17,306 nucleotides of DNA from Limisphaerales bacterium (GCA_025356925.1 JANXQE010000773.1:1-17306); one strand, 5' to 3'; shown: positions 7,184 to 14,704, counted from the stretch's first letter. Notes: generated by a model not told the origin, from the letters alone. Made by a program: numbers and translations.

Positions 7184-7765
7184 TCACCGCTCGAGGATCG
7201 CTAAGGCTTCGATCTCGACGAGCAGATCACTGCGGCAAATGCGCGCCTGAATGCCCGTGCTGGCCGGCACCGGATCCAGGCCGAGAGCCCGGTAAAATTC
7301 ATTGCGGACCGCGTTAAACTCGGCGTAATCACGCTCGATGTCCCGCAAATAGCAAGTGGTGCGGACGATATCATGCCAGCATGCTCCTTCGCTCTCGAGC
7401 AACGCCGTCAGGTTGTGATAGGTACGCCAAAGCTGAGCCCTAAAATCACCCGGATAGAGCGTTTCACCGGTGGCGCCAACGCTCGCCGTACCGCTGATGA
7501 GCAAATGGGTAATACCGCCCGGTAGTTCGACCCTTAATCCGCGCGCGAACGCGCTCCCGTACTGGCAGGCTTCGTTTAGCACCTCGGGTGCGCTGATCGG
7601 CGTTTTCTTTACCGGAGTGCGCCCTTTCGGCAGGCGCTTGATTAACCCGGTCGGGGCAGGTTCACAGGCCGGCAGCCCGAGAGCGCGCCGCTCAATTTTT
7701 TCCGCGTCCGTGTAGAGAATTGTTTGGTGTTCTGGTTTTGGTAGTATTAGGGGAGTTGAGTTCAT
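7184..7765 (-). CDS. RidA/YjgF-fold protein resembling the C-terminal half of chorismatases
   Basis: The 193-residue protein has no signal peptide. Residues ~68-193 are RidA-like: ITHLLISGTASV (85-96), GDFRAQLWRTYHNLTALLE (106-124), and a C-terminal ICRSDLLVEIEALAI (176-190). By my alignment the imine-deaminase arginine (Arg105 of E. coli RidA) is replaced by Ser169, while the conserved Glu of the VEIEA strand is kept (Glu186). The SGTAS and ICRxDLLVEIE phrases look closer to the second half of FkbO/Hyg5 chorismatases than to classical RidA; that comparison is from memory. The first ~65 residues, basic and proline-rich, match nothing I know. Its ATG overlaps the upstream TGA by four bases (ATGA), with AAAGGA 6 bases before it, so it is coupled to the propeller gene. 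Fold secure, reaction unknown. Confidence 0.82.
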   Translation of the reverse strand: MNSTPLILPKPEHQTILYTDAEKIERRALGLPACEPAPTGLIKRLPKGRTPVKKTPISAPEVLNEACQYGSAFARGLRVELPGGITHLLISGTASVGATGETLYPGDFRAQLWRTYHNLTALLESEGACWHDIVRTTCYLRDIERDYAEFNAVRNEFYRALGLDPVPASTGIQARICRSDLLVEIEALAILER

Positions 7766-8928
7766 GGTTTGTCCTTTTCTGTTGAATTCTTTGCTGCGGC
7801 CGCGGTGACGGTTTTGGCGGAGGGCGGGAAGAAACCGTGCCCCAGCCCATCCGAGGTGGCGAACCAGGCTTCGTGGTCATCCACCGAGATACCCAACACA
7901 AAATCATCAGGCAGACGCGTCTTGATCTTTCGTGTTTCCATCGGCTGGCCAGGTCGCGCTATCTCGATCAGACCCTCGCCATTTTCGTTCGAGCGGTAGT
8001 TGACCCACGTGGCGCCGTCCGTCACCGACAAGCCCCGGTCGGTGCCAACCCAAGCCACGCGGCCGCGGGCGTAGATGCAGTTTACGAAATTCGAGAGGAG
8101 CGGAGATTTCTTCTCCTGCCAGGTTCGCCAACGCGAGCCGTCGTACCGAGCCAAGCCAAAATAGGTGCCCTGCCAGAGAATGCCATCGGCCCAGGCGACC
8201 CAGGAGGTAACATCGCTAACAGGACCATCATCCGGCACGAGATCGAAATGAAAATCACGGTCCGGATCGCGGTGTTCCTTGAAGATCGCCTTGGACAGTT
8301 CGTACTCCAAAATACCGCCGCCCCAAACGCCGACAAAGAGGCGATCCTTCGCGCCCGTTACGGAGTAGACCCACGGTTCGTGCATCACGGTATTGTTGTG
8401 GTCGTAGATGCTCCAAGTGCCGGTTTTGAGGTCCATGGCTCCGAGTCCTGCGGCCGTGGCCACCCACAGGGTATCGCCCAGAATTTCCAGGCCATAGATA
8501 ACGTTGTTAGGCAGGCCGCAACTAGTTTGGGTAAACACCGTGATGCGCCCGGCACTGTAGCGGTTCAAACCCCGCATGGTGCCAATCCAAAGATCGCCCG
8601 TCCGAGTATCTTCCACCAGGCACACAATCATCTGATGGCTGAGGCCATCCTCGACTCCAATTTTGCGGAATTTCCCTTCCTCGCGAACCATTAAGCCTTT
8701 CCAGGTGCCGACCCATAGTTTGCCGTCGCTGGCAGGCAAAACACAGTGAACTTTGTGGGTGGGAAATCCGTCCTTTATCCCGAAACTTTCAAATCGTTCG
8801 ACCAAAGGAAAGGGGAGATCCTTCGGCAGCGTCGCTGCGTAAGTTGACGACAAAAGCGCTATTAGGGATCCGCCGAGGCTCAGCAGGGCGCCTGCACTTC
8901 TGAAACGCGGGCGCCAAGTTCCCCTCAC
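7762..8928 (-). CDS. Exported seven-repeat Reg_prop beta-propeller protein
   Basis: About seven blade-like repeats of the two-component-regulator propeller type can be read: LWVGTWKGLMV, LWIGTMRGLNRY, LWVATAAGLGAM, LFVGVWGGGIL, LWQGTYFGLARYDG, AWVGTDRGLSV and AWFATSDGLGHG. That is enough for one complete seven-bladed propeller. No kinase or regulator domain follows, unlike hybrid histidine kinases with this domain. I chose GTG at 8928, giving 388 residues: it has AGAGGA 5 bases upstream and yields a good signal peptide (GALLSLGGSLIALLSSTYA, cleavage near residue 31). The frame is open back to an ATG at 9117, but that start has no Shine-Dalgarno and would translate two palindromic repeats into low-complexity SPRPSPAGRG-like sequence. 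The function is probably protein or ligand binding in the periplasm. Confidence 0.8.
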   Translation of the reverse strand: MRGTWRPRFRSAGALLSLGGSLIALLSSTYAATLPKDLPFPLVERFESFGIKDGFPTHKVHCVLPASDGKLWVGTWKGLMVREEGKFRKIGVEDGLSHQMIVCLVEDTRTGDLWIGTMRGLNRYSAGRITVFTQTSCGLPNNVIYGLEILGDTLWVATAAGLGAMDLKTGTWSIYDHNNTVMHEPWVYSVTGAKDRLFVGVWGGGILEYELSKAIFKEHRDPDRDFHFDLVPDDGPVSDVTSWVAWADGILWQGTYFGLARYDGSRWRTWQEKKSPLLSNFVNCIYARGRVAWVGTDRGLSVTDGATWVNYRSNENGEGLIEIARPGQPMETRKIKTRLPDDFVLGISVDDHEAWFATSDGLGHGFFPPSAKTVTAAAAKNSTEKDKP

Positions 8929-8956
8929 CCCGGTCCTCTCGCACAGTGAGAGGGAG
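8921..8956 (-). repeat. Palindromic dispersed-repeat copy A (REP-like)
   Basis: A 36-base element with a C-rich head (CCCCTCACCCCGG) and a stem-loop: six Watson-Crick pairs, one G-T, one C-G, and a 3-base loop. It matches the reverse complement of copy B at 32 of 36 positions. It overlaps the chosen GTG start and Shine-Dalgarno of the propeller gene. The strand given is arbitrary, relative to copy B. Confidence 0.75.
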
Positions 8957-9019
8957 GATTGTCGACCGATGGTTTGAGAGACTGTGGCGACCAGGGGTTT
9001 CGAAGACTGTGCGCGGCTG

Positions 9020-9055
9020 CTCCCTCTCCCTGCGGGAGAGGGCCGGGGTGAGGGG
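9020..9055 (+). repeat. Palindromic dispersed-repeat copy B, inverted relative to copy A
   Basis: This is the second 36-base copy, in opposite orientation, 63 bases from copy A. Its stem is eight Watson-Crick pairs around a 3-base loop. The two copies together form a BIME-like inverted pair. They lie in the 212-base gap between the peroxidase gene (stop at 9141) and the propeller gene start at 8928, the largest break in the minus-strand gene run. Confidence 0.75.
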
Positions 9056-9140
9056 AATTCGGGCAGCTCGAGCCGGGCGAGTACGCCGGGCCCTCGGCAG
9101 GGGCGAACATTGTGCATAGTGGTGGTTCTGATTTTCTCGT

Positions 9141-11111
9141 TTAAAGCGTTTTCAGGAACTCGACCAAATCATTGAGCTGGATTTTGTTCATGTAACTTGT
9201 GACGCCATGGCTGTCGTTGGTGCTGTACAAGGTCCAGATTTCCTCGAGTGTCTGGGCGCGACCGTCATGGAGGTACGGGGCGGTATCCGCCACCCCGAGC
9301 AGATGGGGGGTGTCGAATGCCTCGGTGGTGTCGTAGGAGCCTTTGGTGCCGACGTTGAACGGGAGCCGAACCGTGTAGAGCGGCGGCGCGTGGCAGGTGA
9401 CACAACGGCTGGAAACGGGGATCTCTTTTCCGTCTGCTGTTCGGGTCGCGAAAAAGATTGTGCGTCCACGCTCCTCCGCAGGGCTTAGGTTTCCGTCGGC
9501 TCTCCGCACAGCTCTAGGCGGCGGCAACGACTTGATGAAGGTGGTCAAGTCATGCAGTTGCTGATCAGGGAAAGGTTCGGTTCGCATGAGAACCTTGGCG
9601 AACCGCGGGCCGCATTGGATCTCAAGACTGGGGTTCTTGCCGTTCCACTTAAAAGGACCGGTGCCGGCGACGCCTTGCAGGCTGCGGTTATCCAGCAGGT
9701 TGTCACCGATACCATCGCCGTCGAAATCATAACTCAACCCATCGACGTGCCCGTCAGGATGACACGAGCGACAGGAGAACTGGTGTTGAAACGTGTAAGC
9801 CGAGCTGGTGAAGACCCGTTCGCCGCGTCGAATGGGATCCTCCAGGCCTCCGTCCCCAAGCACAATCCGGCCCAACGGGATGAGACTGGTGGTGTCGACG
9901 ACCAGGATGCTGTCATCCAACCGCTCGGCTACGAAAAGCCTGCCGCCATCCGGACTTAAGGCCAAATGGCGAGGGTTCCGTCCGGTTGGAACCCGTTTTG
10001 TTACGTACTCCGATGACAGTGTCAGATCATAGATGGCGTCCGCTTTTGCTGAAGGCGTGGCACACTGGAGCCAACTCGCGACCCGATCCAGGGCTACGAC
10101 AGTAATCACATCGCTCCCACCCGAAGCGACAAAGGCCCGAAGCCCCTGCGGATCGCTAACGACCATCGAAGGATCGGAAAAATAGTCATTAGCCTCGTCC
10201 AGCGGCAGTTGGACGATCTCATCCGACGCGAGGTCCAAAACAGCGAATCCGCTGGACATTACCCACCCATTGGCCACCTGCGTAATGGGCACCTGATTGC
10301 GCACCTTCACGATTGGTGTCAAAGCCCAGGAACGCCCCGCCACCAGATTGACCCCTTCTGAGAGGTGAGCAGAGGTCAGGCTTTCGCGTTTTACCACCCG
10401 AGCAGCCACGGGATCAACCACTGTGAGTTCCGATTCAGGCAAGGACTTTACCGAGGCTAATCCGACCAACCGATTCGCTACGAAAGCACGGGTGCCATTC
10501 GCGGTTGCCGCCACTGCAAACGGCTCGCGACCCGCACTGAGTCGGCTCAGCTCTTTCAGGGGCGACACACCAACGATGGAGATATCGTCCGACATCGAGT
10601 TTGCCACGACCAGGCGATCGCCCGCCGAGGTCTGACAAAATGCGACGGCCACTGGGCCCATGCCTACCGTGACGGAGCCGACTTCCTCCAGTGTCATGGC
10701 GTCGAGGACCAGGACCCGATCCGCACTTTTGCACGCGACGTAGAGCCGCTTGCCCGCGGGGTCCATCGCCAGTCCATAAGGAGTGCCACTCGCCTTGGCT
10801 CGCCGAAGCACCTGCCTCGAGGTGGTGTCGGCCTCAGCAACTTCATTCCGATCATCGAGGGCGATCAGGATTCTTTTTCCATCTGGAGTCACTGCCAGGC
10901 CGGCTGGGGAATCGTGATGAGGTCTGGGCTGAGCCCAGGGCAGACGTCGGGTCGATACGAAATGACAATTGAAGCACGTTGCGTTGGCAAGCGGCGGCTG
11001 GCCAAGTTTACGCCGGATGTGCGCGTTTCCACCGAAATGATGACCCAAGGCACCTGCGATTCCGGCCAGACCAACCAGTCCTGCCCATTTGAGAACGCGC
11101 CGGGTCATCAT
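9141..11111 (-). CDS. YVTN beta-propeller fused to MauG/CcpA-type cytochrome c peroxidase-like domain, three heme sites
   Basis: This 656-residue protein starts with a membrane anchor or signal (VLKWAGLVGLAGIAGALG) and then an N-terminal heme motif CFNCH (46-50). A YVTN-type propeller spans about 65-420 (GLAVTPDGKRILIALDD, GLAMDPAGKRLYVACK, HLALSPDGGRLFVAE). The peroxidase-like part has heme motifs CRSCH (447-451) and CVTCH (570-574), and the family signature TPHLLGVADTAPYLHDGR ending at 618. A Ca-loop-like DFDGDGIGD (462-470) lies between the two hemes. Diheme proteins of this family reduce peroxide or oxidise proteins or small molecules; which applies here is unknown. The extra N-terminal heme could feed electrons in or out. 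The tandem ATGs at 11111 and 11108 start 3 bases after the upstream TGA with no Shine-Dalgarno, implying translational coupling. Confidence 0.88.
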   Translation of the reverse strand: MMTRRVLKWAGLVGLAGIAGALGHHFGGNAHIRRKLGQPPLANATCFNCHFVSTRRLPWAQPRPHHDSPAGLAVTPDGKRILIALDDRNEVAEADTTSRQVLRRAKASGTPYGLAMDPAGKRLYVACKSADRVLVLDAMTLEEVGSVTVGMGPVAVAFCQTSAGDRLVVANSMSDDISIVGVSPLKELSRLSAGREPFAVAATANGTRAFVANRLVGLASVKSLPESELTVVDPVAARVVKRESLTSAHLSEGVNLVAGRSWALTPIVKVRNQVPITQVANGWVMSSGFAVLDLASDEIVQLPLDEANDYFSDPSMVVSDPQGLRAFVASGGSDVITVVALDRVASWLQCATPSAKADAIYDLTLSSEYVTKRVPTGRNPRHLALSPDGGRLFVAERLDDSILVVDTTSLIPLGRIVLGDGGLEDPIRRGERVFTSSAYTFQHQFSCRSCHPDGHVDGLSYDFDGDGIGDNLLDNRSLQGVAGTGPFKWNGKNPSLEIQCGPRFAKVLMRTEPFPDQQLHDLTTFIKSLPPPRAVRRADGNLSPAEERGRTIFFATRTADGKEIPVSSRCVTCHAPPLYTVRLPFNVGTKGSYDTTEAFDTPHLLGVADTAPYLHDGRAQTLEEIWTLYSTNDSHGVTSYMNKIQLNDLVEFLKTL

Positions 11112-11114
11112 CGT

Positions 11115-12590
11115 TCAACGAACGGTTTGGGCCAGTTTCGTGGGTTCGCCGATTAGCTTTGGTACCGGCACGCGGACCGCTAACGGTCGAAAGTTTCGTG
11201 GCGAATGGTTGTGAGGCTCGTGGCATCCGAGGCAGGACCGGTTCTCGCCGGGTCGCACCCAAATCGAGCAGCTCTGATGGCGCAGAACCTGACCGCGCTC
11301 GTCGAGTGCGTCAAACCCGATGGGGATGTCGGCCGGCACCTCGGCCATGAAGGAACCGTCCGCTTGCACCTCCACTTCGCCGAGGGCGGATTGAGCCCCG
11401 ACTGGCTTCTGTGTGAATAGCCGGACCCGGGTTGCTCGAGGTGGGTTCTGGTTATCGCGGGAAACATAACTGGTGTCGTTCACATCCAGGCAAAGGAGTT
11501 GGCCGGTGGTTCGGCTGAAGTCCAGATTCGAGAGCCGTCCCATCGGCCGGCGGGACGCACTCGCAGGGACTGCTTCATTGCTATCCCATTCCGGGTCGGC
11601 CATTAAAGGCTCACCCAGGTCTCCGGTTGCAGAATGCAGCAGAAATACCGCAAAGGCTCCGCGCGAATCGCCGACCGTGGCCTCTGGTGCCGCGCAAAGG
11701 AGCAAATGCCCGTTTCCGGCGAGCTGAACTGAGCGAATGCGCGCTCGCGAATTTGGGAGCAGCGCCGCTCGACTCCGAAAAGGCCGGGAACTCAGCACAA
11801 ATTCTGCCGTGCTCGCCTGGGTTGCTGGTGCGTCGGCGGCGAGGAACACGATCCGTCCATCATCGAGTTGCCGGGGCCGCTGAATGGACCTTGGCTCATC
11901 ATGCTGTCCGGTGAAGGCCAATATTTCCGTCCCGTCGTTATTGATGGTGTACAGCGCCCGGCCGGTTTCGCCATTGCTGGCTCCGGATGGCTGCGTCGAG
12001 ACGAAAAGAATCCTTCCGTCCGATAGCACGGTTGGATCAAAGATACTCGCGCTGCTAAAGGTGAGTTGCCGAGGCGGGCCACCCAGCGGCTGCGCAAACA
12101 GCGCTGAGGCTCGGGCAGGAGAAGCTGTCGGGTCTGGCTTGGGGACCGGCGAAATAAAAAGCAGGCTGCCGTCGGCGAGCAGCGCCGGGCCCATTGCGCC
12201 ACCGGGCACGCTGGTCAAACGTCTGACTCGGCCGCCGTTCAGCCGGGCCTCGTAAATCTGCCAATCGGCGCCCGGCGCGACCTTGCCGGTAAAGACAACT
12301 CGTCGCCCGTCGTAAGAAACGACGGGCTCGCCCGCTGCGACCAGGCCCAGGGAGAGCACTCTGATGTCTTTGGCTTCCTGCGGAGTGTTGGCGATCACCA
12401 CTCGGCTGCCTCGCGGGTAACGAATGTCGAGCGCGTCCATTGCGGTTTGCGATGCGCTCAGACGAGGTGACTGGGCAATGACCAGGGCACCCGGCGGGAG
12501 CGGATCTGAACAACCGCCGAGCAGAAGCAGAAGGCAAACCGAGGCTGTCGGGCGGACGCCGCTCCTTAGTGCCTGTCGCGATCGCATCAT
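11115..12590 (-). CDS. PD40/TolB-like propeller lipoprotein with C-terminal CXXCH heme motif (HzsA-like)
   Basis: From the ATG at 12590 (or the adjacent ATG at 12587) the protein has 491 residues. The lipoprotein signal is ASVCLLLLLGGC with lipobox LGGC (Cys27). WD40/PD40-type blades follow: WQIYEARLNGGRVRRLTS, ALLADGSLLFIS, TVLSDGRILFVST, RQLDDGRIVFLA. The C-terminal part carries RPGENRSCLGCHEPHN, with heme site C453, C456, H457, like the segment in hydrazine synthase alpha-subunit-like proteins common in Planctomycetota. Larger relatives continue with further heme domains; this one ends about 35 residues later. The first ATG overlaps the upstream TGA by four bases and is preceded by GGGAGAGAGGAA, a strong ribosome-binding site that fits the second ATG slightly better. 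An upstream in-frame ATG at 12758 would add 56 polar residues inside the neighbouring gene and is rejected. Confidence 0.83.
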   Translation of the reverse strand: MMRSRQALRSGVRPTASVCLLLLLGGCSDPLPPGALVIAQSPRLSASQTAMDALDIRYPRGSRVVIANTPQEAKDIRVLSLGLVAAGEPVVSYDGRRVVFTGKVAPGADWQIYEARLNGGRVRRLTSVPGGAMGPALLADGSLLFISPVPKPDPTASPARASALFAQPLGGPPRQLTFSSASIFDPTVLSDGRILFVSTQPSGASNGETGRALYTINNDGTEILAFTGQHDEPRSIQRPRQLDDGRIVFLAADAPATQASTAEFVLSSRPFRSRAALLPNSRARIRSVQLAGNGHLLLCAAPEATVGDSRGAFAVFLLHSATGDLGEPLMADPEWDSNEAVPASASRRPMGRLSNLDFSRTTGQLLCLDVNDTSYVSRDNQNPPRATRVRLFTQKPVGAQSALGEVEVQADGSFMAEVPADIPIGFDALDERGQVLRHQSCSIWVRPGENRSCLGCHEPHNHSPRNFRPLAVRVPVPKLIGEPTKLAQTVR

Positions 12591-14314
12591 TTCCTCTCTC
12601 CCGGTTCGATGATTCTGAGGGTTTGATCCGGTTTCACGTTCGTTAGTTCCTGGACCTGTCGGCTGGGCCAGGTGATTTGGATCCGGTCGACCGTCGCAGC
12701 TTTGCCCAGGCCGAAATGCAGTCGCCGGTCGCTTTGCATGAGAAACCCAAAGGCGCATCTGGACTCGGCGAAATATTCTTTTCCGCCGGCGCTGAGTTTG
12801 ACGACTGACCCGAACCCGTCGCGGTTGCTCCTGGTGCCGGTCAAATCCAGAGTGATCCAGTGGTTGCCGGACTGGTCGCGGTTGTGCAGGAGGAAAGGGC
12901 GGTCTCCCATCGTGGTGACAAGCACATCCATCCGGCCGTCGTTATCGAAGTCCGCAACTGCGCTCCCTCTTGCGCGCACCTTGGTTTTGAAATACGCGCC
13001 ACCCTTGACGGCGGCATCCACGTACGCGCCCTTGCCGGTGTTTTCGAGGAGTAAGCTTTCCCAACCCACCAGGTAATGGGCATCCCCATTGGCGACAAAG
13101 ATATCGAGATCACCGTCGTTGTCGAAATCCAGGAAGCAACCTCCCCAGCCCACAAACTGGGCCGTCAAGCTTCCCAGTCCGGAGGCCATCATACGATCAT
13201 CGTACACTCCCTTGGCATTGCCGAGGTAAAGCGACCCATAGCCCAGGCGCGTCACGAAGATGTCGTCGTAGCCGTCCCCGTTGCAGTCGCCGATGGTGGC
13301 GGCCATTGAACCGGCGGCTTCGCCCATCGCGTTAAACGCCACCCCGGCTTGCGCGGCGAGATCTTTGAAGTGTCCCTTCCCATCATTGACTAACAAAACA
13401 TTCGGTGTGCCGTCATTGGACACATACAAGTCCGGCGCCCCGTCGCGGTTGTAATCCAGCACCGTAACGGACATCGCGCGGTGCCCCGGAATCTGGACGC
13501 CCGAGGATTCGCTGACGTCCTCGAATGTGCCGTTCCCACGGTTCCGGTACAGCTTGTTGAACTGCGCCTTGTAGGAGAGCGGCCCGGGATAGGCATCGGC
13601 GCTGAAATAGAGTTGGTAGCTTGGGTCGAAGGTTAGATAATTCGCGACGAAAAGATCCAAGTAACCATCGTTGTCCACGTCGAGGAAAACTCCACCGATA
13701 CCCGTCCCACCGGCGTTGGCTACCCCGGCTTTTTCGGTGACATCTTCGAACGTGCCATTACCGCGATTGTGGTAGAGAATGCAACGGCCAACGCCGATGA
13801 CAAACAGGTCGGTGTGGCCGTCGTTATCGTAGTCGGCAGCAATCGCGGCCATTCCATAGCCAGCTCCCTCCACACCCGCCTTTTTCGTAACATCCTCGAA
13901 CGTGCCGTCACCTCGGTTGCGATAAAGCCGGTTTGGTTCCCGCGCCGTTCCCGGCGCCTGGTGGGTGACTCCCTCCAGCGGGCCTGAGTTAACCAGGTAC
14001 AGGTCCATCAACCCGTCGCCGTCAAAATCGAACCACACTCCACCCGCACCATTGGACTCGAGAATATTGGCGATGCGCGAATCGCAGTACTGGTTGACAA
14101 ACGTGATGCCTGCTTTGGCGGTGACGTCCTCAAAGAGATCGTCCTTGGCTGCGTCCACCGGTGGACTAACTGCCAACGCCGGCACCGCTGCCCTCGATCC
14201 CGCGGGAGCGGTCCGCATCACTGATTTCTTAAACGTCGTGACGACGACCAATCCCAGCATGAGCACAAGTCCTAATGCGAGAGCCGCCTTCCAAAGCTTG
14301 GGTTGATTTTTCAT
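12587..14314 (-). CDS. CRTAC1-like FG-GAP beta-propeller protein with ASPIC/UnbV domain, N-terminally anchored
   Basis: The complete 575-residue protein starts at ATG 14314; two codons upstream is only a TTG. A hydrophobic segment (about 9-27, WKAALALGLVLMLGLVVV) acts as signal anchor. Seven Dx(D/N)xDG-type calcium loops follow: DFDGDGLMDL, DYDNDGHTDL, DVDNDGYLDL, DYNRDGAPDL, DCNGDGYDDI, DFDNDGDLDI and DFDNDGRMDV, enough for a full seven-bladed integrin-like propeller. LYRNRGDGTFEDVT-type blade linkers recur. The ASPIC/UnbV domain is C-terminal (GNHWITLDL, SNRDGFGSVV, HFGLG, ITWPSRQVQ). It is the first gene of the minus-strand run, and its TGA overlaps the next gene's ATG. Secreted location is confident; the molecular role of this family is unknown. 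Confidence 0.9.
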   Translation of the reverse strand: MKNQPKLWKAALALGLVLMLGLVVVTTFKKSVMRTAPAGSRAAVPALAVSPPVDAAKDDLFEDVTAKAGITFVNQYCDSRIANILESNGAGGVWFDFDGDGLMDLYLVNSGPLEGVTHQAPGTAREPNRLYRNRGDGTFEDVTKKAGVEGAGYGMAAIAADYDNDGHTDLFVIGVGRCILYHNRGNGTFEDVTEKAGVANAGGTGIGGVFLDVDNDGYLDLFVANYLTFDPSYQLYFSADAYPGPLSYKAQFNKLYRNRGNGTFEDVSESSGVQIPGHRAMSVTVLDYNRDGAPDLYVSNDGTPNVLLVNDGKGHFKDLAAQAGVAFNAMGEAAGSMAATIGDCNGDGYDDIFVTRLGYGSLYLGNAKGVYDDRMMASGLGSLTAQFVGWGGCFLDFDNDGDLDIFVANGDAHYLVGWESLLLENTGKGAYVDAAVKGGAYFKTKVRARGSAVADFDNDGRMDVLVTTMGDRPFLLHNRDQSGNHWITLDLTGTRSNRDGFGSVVKLSAGGKEYFAESRCAFGFLMQSDRRLHFGLGKAATVDRIQITWPSRQVQELTNVKPDQTLRIIEPGERK

Positions 14315-14424
14315 AAACAAAGTGAGCTGGGAATGGCGGCTAAATCATGTCGATGGGTTAAGTCATTATTGTGCTGTGCCGACGAGGATGTTCGAAGGCA
14401 GGCTGGGGCACTCTCCATTTTTTG

Positions 14425-14496
14425 TTTTTTTCGGTTCATTTTGTGGCCGATGATCGGTGCCCCACCGCGCGAGAGCGAGCCAGGAACCGAAAAAAA
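14425..14496. repeat. 13-bp perfect A/T-rich inverted repeat in the divergent intergenic region
   Basis: TTTTTTTCGGTTC (14425-14437) is the exact reverse complement of 14484-14496. The 46-base interval contains the dyad CCGAT-G-ATCGG (14447-14457). A second pair, GGGGCAC (14405-14411) and GTGCCCC (14457-14463), interleaves with the first, so both could form together only as a pseudoknot, or as alternatives. The region lies upstream of the FG-GAP gene, within the 434-base gap 14315-14748, which has no convincing gene. Confidence 0.6.
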
Positions 14497-14510
14497 AGCC
14501 TTCACAGGCT
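14490..14510 (-). terminator. Candidate minus-strand rho-independent terminator or attenuator
   Basis: Read on the minus strand, AGCCT-GTGA-AGGCT (14510 to 14497) forms a 5-bp stem with a 4-base loop, followed directly by a run of eight T including the last stem base. No minus-strand gene precedes it; the next minus-strand gene begins about 175 bases downstream. It would end a short leader or small RNA started between about 14511 and 14748. The stem is short, so it may be weak or accidental. Confidence 0.33.
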
Positions 14511-14704
14511 GGTGCGACCAGGGTGAGAGGGATCCAGCCACCAACTAGTCATCATGAGACGAGCATGGGGGAGGGCAGGGGAGATCGGCGATGGAAAAGG
14601 GATATTCGGCGGAATTCGAGGTATGGACGGGTGCGCGGGGTCGCTGAAATGATAATGGGCGGGGTTAAATGTAGCCACGGATTTGCAGCGCTTTCCAGCC
14701 CCGC

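Noticed and set aside
9056..9117. Start of the Reg_prop gene at ATG 9117
   Set aside because: No ribosome-binding site, and the added N-terminus is translated repeat DNA; GTG 8928 gives a normal signal peptide.
12591..12758. 56-residue N-terminal extension of the PD40 lipoprotein
   Set aside because: It lies wholly inside the FG-GAP gene, is polar, and would bury the lipoprotein signal; ATG 12590/12587 has a strong ribosome-binding site.
14374..14431. Plus-strand terminator from GTGCC/GGCAC and the following T-runs
   Set aside because: Only a 5-bp stem with a loop of about 27 bases, the T-run is displaced, and no plus-strand gene lies upstream to terminate.
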